Shown: positions 1 to 4,318 of the stretch, one piece after another | Layout of the letters: each line of letters starts with the position of its first letter | Numbering within the stretch: position 1 is the stretch's first letter | From: an uncultured bacterium | Lineage (GTDB): Bacteria > Planctomycetota > Phycisphaerae > Phycisphaerales > SM1A02 | NCBI GenBank assembly: GCA_903914045.1 | Contig: CAIWNO010000327.1 | Location: 1 to 5,199, forward strand | Direction: 5' to 3' | DNA length: 5,199 nucleotides | Notes under the pieces: generated by a model | Told to the model about the DNA's origin: nothing | The model's database searches: none | The model's input: only the letters and a program-made list of their open reading frames with translations | Position numbers and translations under genes: made by a program

Positions 1-665
1 CGAATGTGCACGCCTGGATTTAGAAACGCCAACTCGCGCAGGCGATGTTGCAAAAGTTCGTAGCGCAATGTGGTGTCAGGAAAAATAGTTGGATCTGGTT
101 TAAAAGAAATGCGCGTGCCCGTGCTGCCACCCGTGCGCTTCTCAACCACATGCAGCGGCTCCGCCAATTCTCCGCGCGCAAAAGTTATTTTGTACAGGCC
201 CGTCTCTTTAGACACTTCAACTTCCGTCCACTCGCTTAGCGCATTCACGCACTTCACGCCCACGCCGTGCAAGCCGCCAGAAACTTTATACGCGCCGCTG
301 TCAAACTTTCCGCCCGCATGCACCTCCGTCAAAATCACTTCCACCGCGGGACGACCATTGATCGCGGGGTTCTCATGCTTCATCGCGTCCACGGGCATGC
401 CGCGGCCGTCATCTCCAACCGTGCAACTGCCGTCCACGCTCAGCAGCACGGTGACATTGCTTGCGTAGCCCGCCATGGCCTCATCGATCGCGTTGTCCAC
501 GCACTCGTACACCAAATGGTGCAAGCCTTCCAAGCCCGTGCCGCCCACATACATGCCAGGTCGCTTGCGAATAGCGTCAAGCCCCTCAAGCACTTGAATG
601 GAATCGGAGTTGTAGGAGCCGTTGGCGGCGTCTGAAATTGTTGGCGTCTTGTCTTGTTTGGTCAT
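1..665 (-). CDS. gyrB: DNA gyrase subunit B, N-terminal part (truncated by window edge)
   Basis: ATP-driven subunit of type II topoisomerase GyrA2B2, which introduces negative supercoils; cytoplasmic. The minus strand encodes 221 residues of the N-terminal GHKL ATPase domain and then leaves the window. Visible motifs: DSIQVLEGLDAIRKRPGMYVG (21-41), the ATP-binding helix with YECVDNAIDEAMAG (53-66), where Glu54 and Asn58 match the catalytic base Glu42 and Mg-binding Asn46 of E. coli GyrB, DDGRGMP (85-91, Asp85 = adenine-binding Asp73) and the lid/G-loop GGKFDSGAYKVSGGLHGVGV (118-137). Start: ATG at 665 has no Shine-Dalgarno. An in-frame GTG (674) and an in-frame ATG (692, adding MKAFFIVPS) lie upstream; homology begins only near residue 18, so the start is uncertain. 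ParE is an alternative because the domains are alike; the overall match favours GyrB. The upstream neighbour (1007, plus) is divergent. Confidence 0.96.
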   Translation of the reverse strand, partial: MTKQDKTPTISDAANGSYNSDSIQVLEGLDAIRKRPGMYVGGTGLEGLHHLVYECVDNAIDEAMAGYASNVTVLLSVDGSCTVGDDGRGMPVDAMKHENPAINGRPAVEVILTEVHAGGKFDSGAYKVSGGLHGVGVKCVNALSEWTEVEVSKETGLYKITFARGELAEPLHVVEKRTGGSTGTRISFKPDPTIFPDTTLRYELLQHRLRELAFLNPGVHI

Positions 666-1006
666 ACTTGGCACGATGAAAAAGGCTTTCATTTGCACGT
701 AAAGCGCGACACGTGTCGGAGGAAAAATTTCACCCGCAACGCCGTCTTTTTTGTGATGGTTTATTCTACGCTAAACGCCACTTGAAGGTGAGAAAATCGG
801 CGGTTTTTCTTGTCATACTGCGATGTTTTTTATTCAAAAAATCTTGATAAAAACTTGAGAAAATTTACAAAAGCCCGTCCTGTAAACGCGTTCTTTTTCG
901 CCATCATTTCGCCTAAAATTTCCACTCCACTTCCACGAATACAAGTTTGTTGCGTAAAGTCTGTTGCCTTTATTTACTTTCGACCGATTGAAAGCAAGCA
1001 ATTCTT
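666..1006. promoter_or_regulatory. Divergent gyrB / amidase intergenic region
   Basis: This 341-bp AT-rich gap separates two diverging genes and should hold both promoters. No other gene is supported; short open frames here have no recognisable content. For gyrB (minus) the best -10 candidate is TAGAAT at 768-763, five of six matches to TATAAT, but no good -35 sits 16-18 bp upstream. For the amidase (plus) the best pair is TTGTTG (947-952) and TATTTA (971-976) with an 18-bp spacer, which is weak. The sequence between about 820 and 880 is very A/T rich and could act as an UP-like or bent element. Neither gene has a recognisable Shine-Dalgarno before its ATG. Confidence 0.4.
707..718. repeat. 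12-bp perfect palindrome in the gyrB leader
   Basis: CGACACGTGTCG reads identically on both strands. It lies about 42 bp upstream of the gyrB ATG and downstream of the candidate -10 at 763-768, so it would be in the 5' leader. It could be a dimeric repressor site or simply chance; the symmetry is certain, the function is not. Confidence 0.5.
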
Positions 1007-1807
1007 ATGAGCGACCACGCCAATAATTCAGCGCCTACAAATTCAACTCGCCCAAACGAGCAAGTTTGCGCGCCTGAATCAGCGATTAAAAATCGCCGCG
1101 GCTTTCTGTCGCTTACGTTGCTCTTTGCTGCAGGTTGCGTTTCCAACACCAAGTCCGCGCGCATGCCCGATCCCGTGTGGCCCGACCTGAAAGATGCCAC
1201 GCCAACCACCACCAATCCAAAACCCGCAATTGCCGCGGTAAAAACGCCTAAATCCAAAGATCTGGCCTTTATCATTGACCGCGATAGTTGGTGCCCAAGT
1301 TCTGGTTCCCCATCGGTTCCACTGCTTAATTCCATGCTTCCGGTGAAATACATCACCGTGCATCACGACGGAATGAGTCCGTTTCTTGCCAAGGATGAGC
1401 GCTCAAGCGCCTCGCGCGTGGAACTTATTCGCACGGGTCATCGCGGCAAGGGTTGGGGCGACATTGGCTATCACTATGTGGTGGATCGTGGTGGCCGTGT
1501 GTGGGAAGGCCGCGACATTAAGTACCAAGGCGCCCACGTGAAAGAGTGCAACGAAAATAATTTAGGCATTTGCTGCCTTGGCAATTTTGACGAGCAAAGC
1601 CCCAGCGACGAGCAAGTTGCGGCGCTAGAAAAACTGCTTAATGTGATGATGAACAAATACGGCGTTTCCGTCTCGCGCGTGAAGACGCATCAGGAATGGG
1701 CACCAGCGCACACGGCGTGTCCTGGTCGCAGTTTGCAGGCGGAAATGCGTCAAATGCGCATGAAGCGCCTTACTTTGCGTGATGGTAACGCGGCGACCCT
1801 GGCGTAA
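1007..1807 (+). CDS. N-acetylmuramoyl-L-alanine amidase (Amidase_2/PGRP), predicted Tat-exported lipoprotein
   Basis: Zinc enzyme predicted to cleave the amide bond between N-acetylmuramic acid and L-alanine in peptidoglycan, acting outside the cytoplasmic membrane. The 266-residue product has a 29-residue N-region, then NRRGFLSLTLLFAAGC (29-44): twin arginines 30-31, a hydrophobic stretch and a lipobox-like FAAGC with Cys44 as the likely lipidated residue. A Pro/Thr/Lys-rich linker (about 50-85) leads to the amidase domain (about 86-250). Expected zinc ligands are His119 (VHHDG), His228 (KTHQEW) and Cys238 (TACPG); Tyr155 in GYHYVV matches the catalytic Tyr of T7 lysozyme. GRVWEGRD (163-170) and NNLGICCLGNF (184-194) are family signatures. 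No clear Shine-Dalgarno precedes ATG 1007; the signal sequence supports this start over the internal Met53. It converges on the small gene ending at 1842. Role could be wall turnover, recycling or defence; the sequence does not decide. Confidence 0.92.
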   Translation: MSDHANNSAPTNSTRPNEQVCAPESAIKNRRGFLSLTLLFAAGCVSNTKSARMPDPVWPDLKDATPTTTNPKPAIAAVKTPKSKDLAFIIDRDSWCPSSGSPSVPLLNSMLPVKYITVHHDGMSPFLAKDERSSASRVELIRTGHRGKGWGDIGYHYVVDRGGRVWEGRDIKYQGAHVKECNENNLGICCLGNFDEQSPSDEQVAALEKLLNVMMNKYGVSVSRVKTHQEWAPAHTACPGRSLQAEMRQMRMKRLTLRDGNAATLA

Positions 1808-1841
1808 GCGCCTCAAGAGCCATTTAAACTGGTCGCAAACG

Positions 1842-2084
1842 TTACGGCGCCTGCTTTGGCGGTTCTGTAGGCAATTGCGGCGCAATCTGCTTAGGAACCT
1901 GCCCAGTTGCCGCACCGGCTTCCATGCCAGCCGCCTGCCTATTCGTCTTGGCGCGGCGGTCATCGGCGGCCAATTTCTCCTCAAACTTTGGATCGTTTTT
2001 TTCCTGCTTTTGCACAATTGTCCACATTAAAAACGCAAAGGCGCCCATGCTAAGAAAGGTGAAAGCGATTGCGGTGACGGACAT
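1842..2084 (-). CDS. Small single-pass membrane protein, unknown function
   Basis: Not recognised. The 80-residue product has a hydrophobic segment at about 4-24 (TAIAFTFLSMGAFAFLMWTIV), then a highly charged stretch (25-50, rich in Lys, Glu, Asp, Arg) likely to be helical, then an Ala/Gly segment and a Pro/Gln-rich tail (62-80, ending LPTEPPKQAP). By the positive-inside rule the charged tail is probably cytoplasmic, but charges are mixed so topology is uncertain. It ends 34 bp from the convergent amidase stop, with no strong terminator between them. ATG 2084 has no Shine-Dalgarno. Reasons to call it real: a clean membrane segment at the very N-terminus, a sensible charged and proline-rich composition, and a fit to an otherwise empty gap. 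Competing frames over the same DNA encode Arg-rich or Cys/Phe-rich shadow-like peptides. Confidence 0.7.
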   Translation of the reverse strand: MSVTAIAFTFLSMGAFAFLMWTIVQKQEKNDPKFEEKLAADDRRAKTNRQAAGMEAGAATGQVPKQIAPQLPTEPPKQAP

Positions 2085-2134
2085 GCGAAAGAAGGTATCC
2101 GAAGAGCCGCGTTCATTCAGAACGTTGCATGCGG

Positions 2135-2154
2135 CATTTCACAAACATTTCACA
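2135..2154. repeat. Two 9-bp direct repeats spaced 11 bp apart upstream of the small membrane protein gene
   Basis: CATTTCACA occurs at 2135-2143 and again at 2146-2154, an 11-bp period, which puts both copies on the same face of the helix. Read on the minus strand the unit is TGTGAAATG, and the site sits about 50-70 bp upstream of the ATG at 2084, a usual place for an activator. Tandem sites with 11-bp period are typical of OmpR/PhoB-family response regulators; that assignment is inference. Confidence 0.45.
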
Positions 2155-2186
2155 TCAAAATGAAATTGTCTCTAGCCATGCGCGGC

Positions 2187-2222
2187 AAAAACAACAACGC
2201 CGCCCATTGAAGGCGGCGTTGT
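2187..2222 (-). terminator. Rho-independent terminator of the PEP-CTERM-like gene
   Basis: On the minus strand an 11-bp perfect, GC-rich stem (ACAACGCCGCC at 2194-2204 against GGCGGCGTTGT at 2212-2222, 7-nt loop) is followed by TTGTTTTTG. It begins about 43 bp after the stop codon at 2266 in the correct orientation, so it is a textbook intrinsic terminator. It also insulates the small membrane gene at 2084. Confidence 0.88.
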
Positions 2223-2265
2223 CATTAGGTCATATCAGTAAGCGAATATTGCCAAACTATTATTT

Positions 2266-2997
2266 TTAGCGTCGACGACGGGCAACCAAGCCAGCCAAGC
2301 CGATCAAAGCCGCTGCACCAGGTGCAGGAATTGCATCAGCATTGAATTGGAAGTTGTCCATGCGGTTATTACCCGTTGCGGATGTAGCACCCGTAAAGGT
2401 GACGCGCATGTAGGCGGTTGCCGCATTATTTAAGCCACTTGCAAGCGAAAAGCTTGAAACTGCAAATGAGGCTGGGAATGCGCCTACGGTTGCAGCATTA
2501 AACCAATTGGTTCCATCAGTGCTGTAATCCCATTGTTGAACTGTGAAACCTGAAGCAGTTCGTTGCACAGCGTAGGAAACAGCCAAATTTGACAAGCCAG
2601 ACATACTGAATTTAAACACCATGGCTTTGCCGTTGGCTCCGAAAGTTCCTGCTGGCACACTCGCTGCGCCTCCAACAACAGCGAGAGCCGCGATACCGGT
2701 AGTCACTGTTGACATGCTGCCTGTTGCGTTTAAGGCTGTTCCGCCAAAGCCGTTGATTTCTGTGCTGGTTGTTCCAGTTGCTGGCTCAAAGAAATTGCTT
2801 GAACCATTGCTTCCATCCAGATACAAAGATCCAGATCCAAAGTTGGCCACAAACAATTTTTGAGTCGCTGGCGCTGCTAAAATCGCTGTTCCGCCATTTG
2901 TGGTTGTTTGGAAGTCCCACTGGGCAATCATGCCAGCAGAAACAGTTGACGCTAGCACGCTGCATAAACCAGCTGCAAATAGACTTGCTTTGATCAT
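2266..2997 (-). CDS. Exported beta-rich protein with PEP-CTERM-like C-terminal sorting signal
   Basis: Predicted surface or secreted protein of 243 residues; molecular function unknown. Signal peptide at 1-21 (MIKASLFAAGLCSVLASTVSA, with V-S-A before the cut). The mature region is low in charge, rich in Gly, Ala, Ser, Thr and Asn, and looks like a beta-sandwich: IAQWDFQ (24-30), GSGSLYLDG (54-62), an aromatic QQWDYSTDGTNW (154-165) resembling lectin-like folds, and TGNNRMDNFQF (208-218). The tail is PAPGAAALIGLAGLVA (224-239) followed by Arg4: proline motif, hydrophobic helix and basic end, the three parts of a PEP-CTERM signal handled by an exosortase, here with PAPG instead of PEP, as is common in Phycisphaerae. 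Start chosen at 2997 because AAGGA lies 7 nt upstream and the signal peptide begins there; a longer frame from 3090 would only add a leader encoded by the TTTCCC repeat. An intrinsic terminator follows. No exosortase gene is in the window. Confidence 0.9.
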   Translation of the reverse strand: MIKASLFAAGLCSVLASTVSAGMIAQWDFQTTTNGGTAILAAPATQKLFVANFGSGSLYLDGSNGSSNFFEPATGTTSTEINGFGGTALNATGSMSTVTTGIAALAVVGGAASVPAGTFGANGKAMVFKFSMSGLSNLAVSYAVQRTASGFTVQQWDYSTDGTNWFNAATVGAFPASFAVSSFSLASGLNNAATAYMRVTFTGATSATGNNRMDNFQFNADAIPAPGAAALIGLAGLVARRRR

Positions 2998-3004
2998 TGT
3001 GTAA

Positions 3005-3009
3005 TCCTT
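3005..3009 (-). promoter_or_regulatory. Ribosome binding site that decides the start at 2997
   Basis: On the minus strand AAGGA is followed by a 7-nt spacer (TTACACA) and then ATG at 2997. It supports the short form of the protein over an upstream in-frame start at 3090. Confidence 0.75.
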
Positions 3010-3019
3010 GATGTTTGTG

Positions 3020-3040
3020 AAAGGGAAAGGGAAAGGGAAA
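3020..3040. repeat. Hexanucleotide tandem repeat, 3.5 copies of AAAGGG (TTTCCC on the transcribed strand)
   Basis: Three perfect AAAGGG units plus AAA lie 23-43 bp upstream of the ATG at 2997 and 11 bp upstream of its Shine-Dalgarno. In the mRNA it is a pure pyrimidine tract. Such a tract can change copy number by slippage, which would alter leader length but not the protein. Confidence 0.8.
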
Positions 3041-3081
3041 TGAATTTGAAACGCGGTTAAAGGGAGCGCTTCACCTCTAAC

Positions 3082-3106
3082 TTGCCTCAAGAATTTGGTG
3101 AGGCAA
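3082..3106. repeat. 8-bp inverted repeat in the leader of the PEP-CTERM-like gene
   Basis: TTGCCTCA (3082-3089) and TGAGGCAA (3099-3106) are perfect inverted copies with a 9-nt spacer. There is no T-run directly behind it on either strand, so an operator or an mRNA leader hairpin is more likely than a terminator. It lies about 85-110 bp upstream of ATG 2997. Confidence 0.5.
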
Positions 3107-3179
3107 ATAAATTGTTGAAAATAGTTGATTTTAAATTTTTTTCTTTTTGGCTACAGCGCCGAGTATGAACCAGAAAATT

Positions 3180-3188
3180 TGTTATAAG
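3180..3188 (+). promoter_or_regulatory. Candidate extended -10 promoter of the deacetylase gene
   Basis: TGTTATAAG fits the extended -10 form TGnTATAAT with one mismatch. Transcription would start near 3195, leaving a leader of about 44 nt before ATG 3239. No good -35 is seen, which extended -10 promoters can tolerate. The same bases also read TATAAC on the minus strand, so the element may serve both directions. Confidence 0.35.
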
Positions 3189-3210
3189 ACTTTGATTCGC
3201 GCAACCACAA
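3181..3210 (-). promoter_or_regulatory. Candidate promoter of the PEP-CTERM-like gene
   Basis: On the minus strand TTGTGG (3210-3205) and TATAAC (3186-3181) are 18 bp apart. The -10 is five of six to consensus, the -35 three of six. Transcription would start near 3175 and give a leader of about 178 nt that contains the 3082-3106 hairpin and the TTTCCC repeat. A promoter nearer to the gene is not excluded. Confidence 0.3.
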
Positions 3211-3238
3211 TTCCAAGACATAAGCACATACTTGACCA

Positions 3239-4066
3239 ATGACAAGAAAGGCACAAGCACAGCCATGGTTTGCGTTCTATGCCGCGGCGGCGTTGTTTGC
3301 AGGCGTGCTGTCTCTATTACTGGTTGCCACAACCCCCGCGCCAAGGGCAAATCACCCCGACATGTCTGTGCCAATCTTGATGTACCACCATGTTGGCGAT
3401 TGGGGCGCGTCCAATCCCGCATGGGCGCCCTATGTTGTAAAGCCGCAAGAATTTGCGCGGCAGTTGGACTGGCTTGCGGCGCATCAATTTCACACGATTA
3501 CATTTCAAGAATTACTGGCGTATCAGTCCAGCAATATGCGGCCGCCGGCGCACAGCGTCATTCTTACTTTTGACGACGGATGGGCGGAGGATGTTGACAT
3601 TGCCAAGAAATTTCTTGCGCCTCATGGAATGCGTGGCGTGTTCTTTGTGTACACCGGCGCGGTAGCAGAGCAGGACAATGGCTCTGGATATGTGTCGTGG
3701 AATCAAGTGCGCCAACTTGAGGAGGCGGGACAAGAAGTGCAGTCGCACACGGTTTCGCACGCGTCGCTAGACACGTTGGCGCCTTCGCGTTTGGAATTTG
3801 AAATGATCAACAGCCGCGACACAATGCAGGCGCATGTGGGGCATGCGGTTCAAGTGCTGGCGTATCCATTTGGCCATCATGATGCGCGGGTGATTCAGGC
3901 GACGCGCGATGCGGGATACAAGTTGGGTATTGCCGCAGACGATGAGATTGTCGCAGTTGAACCGCGCGAGCAGTGGGGCAACTTTCAAGTGCGCCGATTC
4001 AAGATGAGTTATGACGATGGCATTGATGTGTTCGCGGCGCGCATGGCGGAGCACGCGCAAAAATAA
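3239..4066 (+). CDS. Membrane-anchored polysaccharide deacetylase (CE4 / NodB domain)
   Basis: Predicted metal-dependent removal of N- or O-acetyl groups from an extracytoplasmic polysaccharide (peptidoglycan, poly-GlcNAc or another polymer; the substrate is not readable). The 275-residue product starts with a hydrophobic signal-anchor (about 9-32) and an Ala/Pro linker. The catalytic domain begins with VPILMYHHVGD (44-54), as in PgaB-like short deacetylases. Motif 1 is TFDDG (110-114: Asp112 predicted base, Asp113 metal ligand); motif 2 is SHTVSH (169-174: metal ligands His170 and His174); AYPFG (208-212) is a further conserved motif. The C-terminal motif with a catalytic His seen in classical chitin/peptidoglycan deacetylases is not evident; the end reads VRRFKMSYDDGID, which is usual for the PgaB-like branch. 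No Shine-Dalgarno precedes ATG 3239; the signal anchor fixes the start. It is divergent from the PEP-CTERM-like gene. Confidence 0.92.
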   Translation: MTRKAQAQPWFAFYAAAALFAGVLSLLLVATTPAPRANHPDMSVPILMYHHVGDWGASNPAWAPYVVKPQEFARQLDWLAAHQFHTITFQELLAYQSSNMRPPAHSVILTFDDGWAEDVDIAKKFLAPHGMRGVFFVYTGAVAEQDNGSGYVSWNQVRQLEEAGQEVQSHTVSHASLDTLAPSRLEFEMINSRDTMQAHVGHAVQVLAYPFGHHDARVIQATRDAGYKLGIAADDEIVAVEPREQWGNFQVRRFKMSYDDGIDVFAARMAEHAQK

Positions 4067-4067
4067 A

Positions 4068-4090
4068 TAGCCCCAGGTTTCGGGGGTCTA
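4068..4090. terminator. Hairpin just after the deacetylase stop, U-run on the minus strand only
   Basis: TAG-CCCC (4068-4074) pairs with GGGG (4082-4085) and CTA (4088-4090) with a 2-nt bulge and 7-nt loop. It starts 2 nt after the deacetylase stop, as a terminator would, yet no T-run follows on the plus strand. The A-rich DNA before it (4059-4067) gives the U-run TTTATTTTT on the minus strand. It may be a weak or bidirectional terminator, or a 3' end stabilising structure. Confidence 0.4.
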
Positions 4091-4099
4091 TAGAACTGG

Positions 4100-4197
4100 C
4101 ATCTTGAAATAAAGGCGGGGGTGGCTTGCGCAAATGCATCCATTCTGAAATGAACGCGGTTGCAGTTTGCATTCGGTTGCAGCATGCATTTTGAAAT
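4100..4197. repeat. Three copies of an 11-bp motif CAT(C/T)(T/C)TGAAAT
   Basis: CATCTTGAAAT at 4100-4110, CATTCTGAAAT at 4141-4151 and CATTTTGAAAT at 4187-4197 are in the same orientation, with start-to-start distances of 41 and 46 bp (about four helical turns). A degenerate fourth copy, GTCTTGAAAAT, is at 4200-4210. They could be iterated protein binding sites upstream of the gene at 4319. Confidence 0.45.
4157..4190. repeat. Tandem 17-bp duplication
   Basis: CGGTTGCAGTTTGCATT (4157-4173) is followed directly by CGGTTGCAGCATGCATT (4174-4190), identical at 15 of 17 positions. Each copy contains a TTGCAN2-3TGCA-like symmetric core, so this looks like a local duplication of a possible binding site. 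Confidence 0.7.
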
Positions 4198-4200
4198 TCG

Positions 4201-4215
4201 TCTTGAAAATCAAGA
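4201..4215. repeat. 15-bp dyad TCTTGA-AAA-TCAAGA
   Basis: Six-base perfect inverted arms with a 3-nt centre, about 104 bp upstream of ATG 4319 and upstream of the candidate -35 at 4241. The size and symmetry suit a dimeric regulator; as an RNA hairpin it would be weak. Confidence 0.4.
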
Positions 4216-4240
4216 TTGTGGTGGCGCTTGCAAAAATAAG

Positions 4241-4270
4241 TTGCGGAAAAAAGGCAGCAAAAGTTTTTAT
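4241..4270 (+). promoter_or_regulatory. Candidate promoter of the gene at 4319
   Basis: TTGCGG (4241-4246) and TTTTAT (4265-4270) are 18 bp apart, three of six and four of six to the sigma-70 consensus. A start near 4277 would leave a 42-nt leader carrying the Shine-Dalgarno. The match is weak. Confidence 0.25.
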
Positions 4271-4303
4271 CGTTGTGAATCCATTTATGGTGCGTCTTCT
4301 TTG

Positions 4304-4311
4304 AAAGGAGG
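4304..4311 (+). promoter_or_regulatory. Strong ribosome binding site that decides the start at 4319
   Basis: AAAGGAGG is a near-perfect anti-16S match, 7 nt before ATG 4319. It is the best Shine-Dalgarno in the window and argues for this start instead of the upstream in-frame ATG at 4160. Confidence 0.88.
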
Positions 4312-4318
4312 CCAAACA

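Larger units (their letters stand above)
4067..4318. other. 252-bp intergenic region with repeated motifs
   Basis: The gap between the deacetylase and the gene at 4319 holds the 4068-4090 hairpin, three copies of a TGAAAT-type 11-mer, a 17-bp tandem duplication, a 15-bp dyad and a probable promoter. The frame of the next gene stays open back to an ATG at 4160, but the 53 extra codons are A/T-ending, unlike the gene, and no Shine-Dalgarno precedes 4160; I treat the stretch as leader. Confidence 0.6.

Noticed and set aside
45..635. Plus-strand open frames opposite gyrB
   Set aside because: The minus strand has unbroken, motif-rich GyrB homology across the whole stretch; the plus frames are shadows without recognisable content.
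970..1366. Minus-strand frames over the amidase N-terminal half
   Set aside because: They overlap the amidase signal sequence and domain and show no coherent protein features.
1801..1812. Possible terminator GGCG-TAAG-CGCC over the amidase stop codon
   Set aside because: The stem is only 4 bp with no extension and no T-run on either strand.
2147..2166. Inverted repeat ATTTCA / TGAAAT with 8-nt spacer
   Set aside because: Arms are only 6 bp and AT-rich, and they overlap the more regular 11-bp direct repeat, which explains the same bases better.
2998..3090. Longer version of the PEP-CTERM-like protein starting at 3090
   Set aside because: It would put 31 residues, including a Phe-Pro repeat made by the TTTCCC tract, ahead of a normal signal peptide; the Shine-Dalgarno is at the internal ATG 2997.
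4160..4318. In-frame N-terminal extension of the 4319 gene with a Cys-containing segment (CGGAC ... FYRC) reminiscent of a zinc ribbon
   Set aside because: The start at 4319 has a near-perfect Shine-Dalgarno at ideal spacing; the extension has none, uses A/T-ending codons unlike the gene, and overlaps the tandem 17-bp repeats and the likely promoter. The Cys pattern is incomplete.
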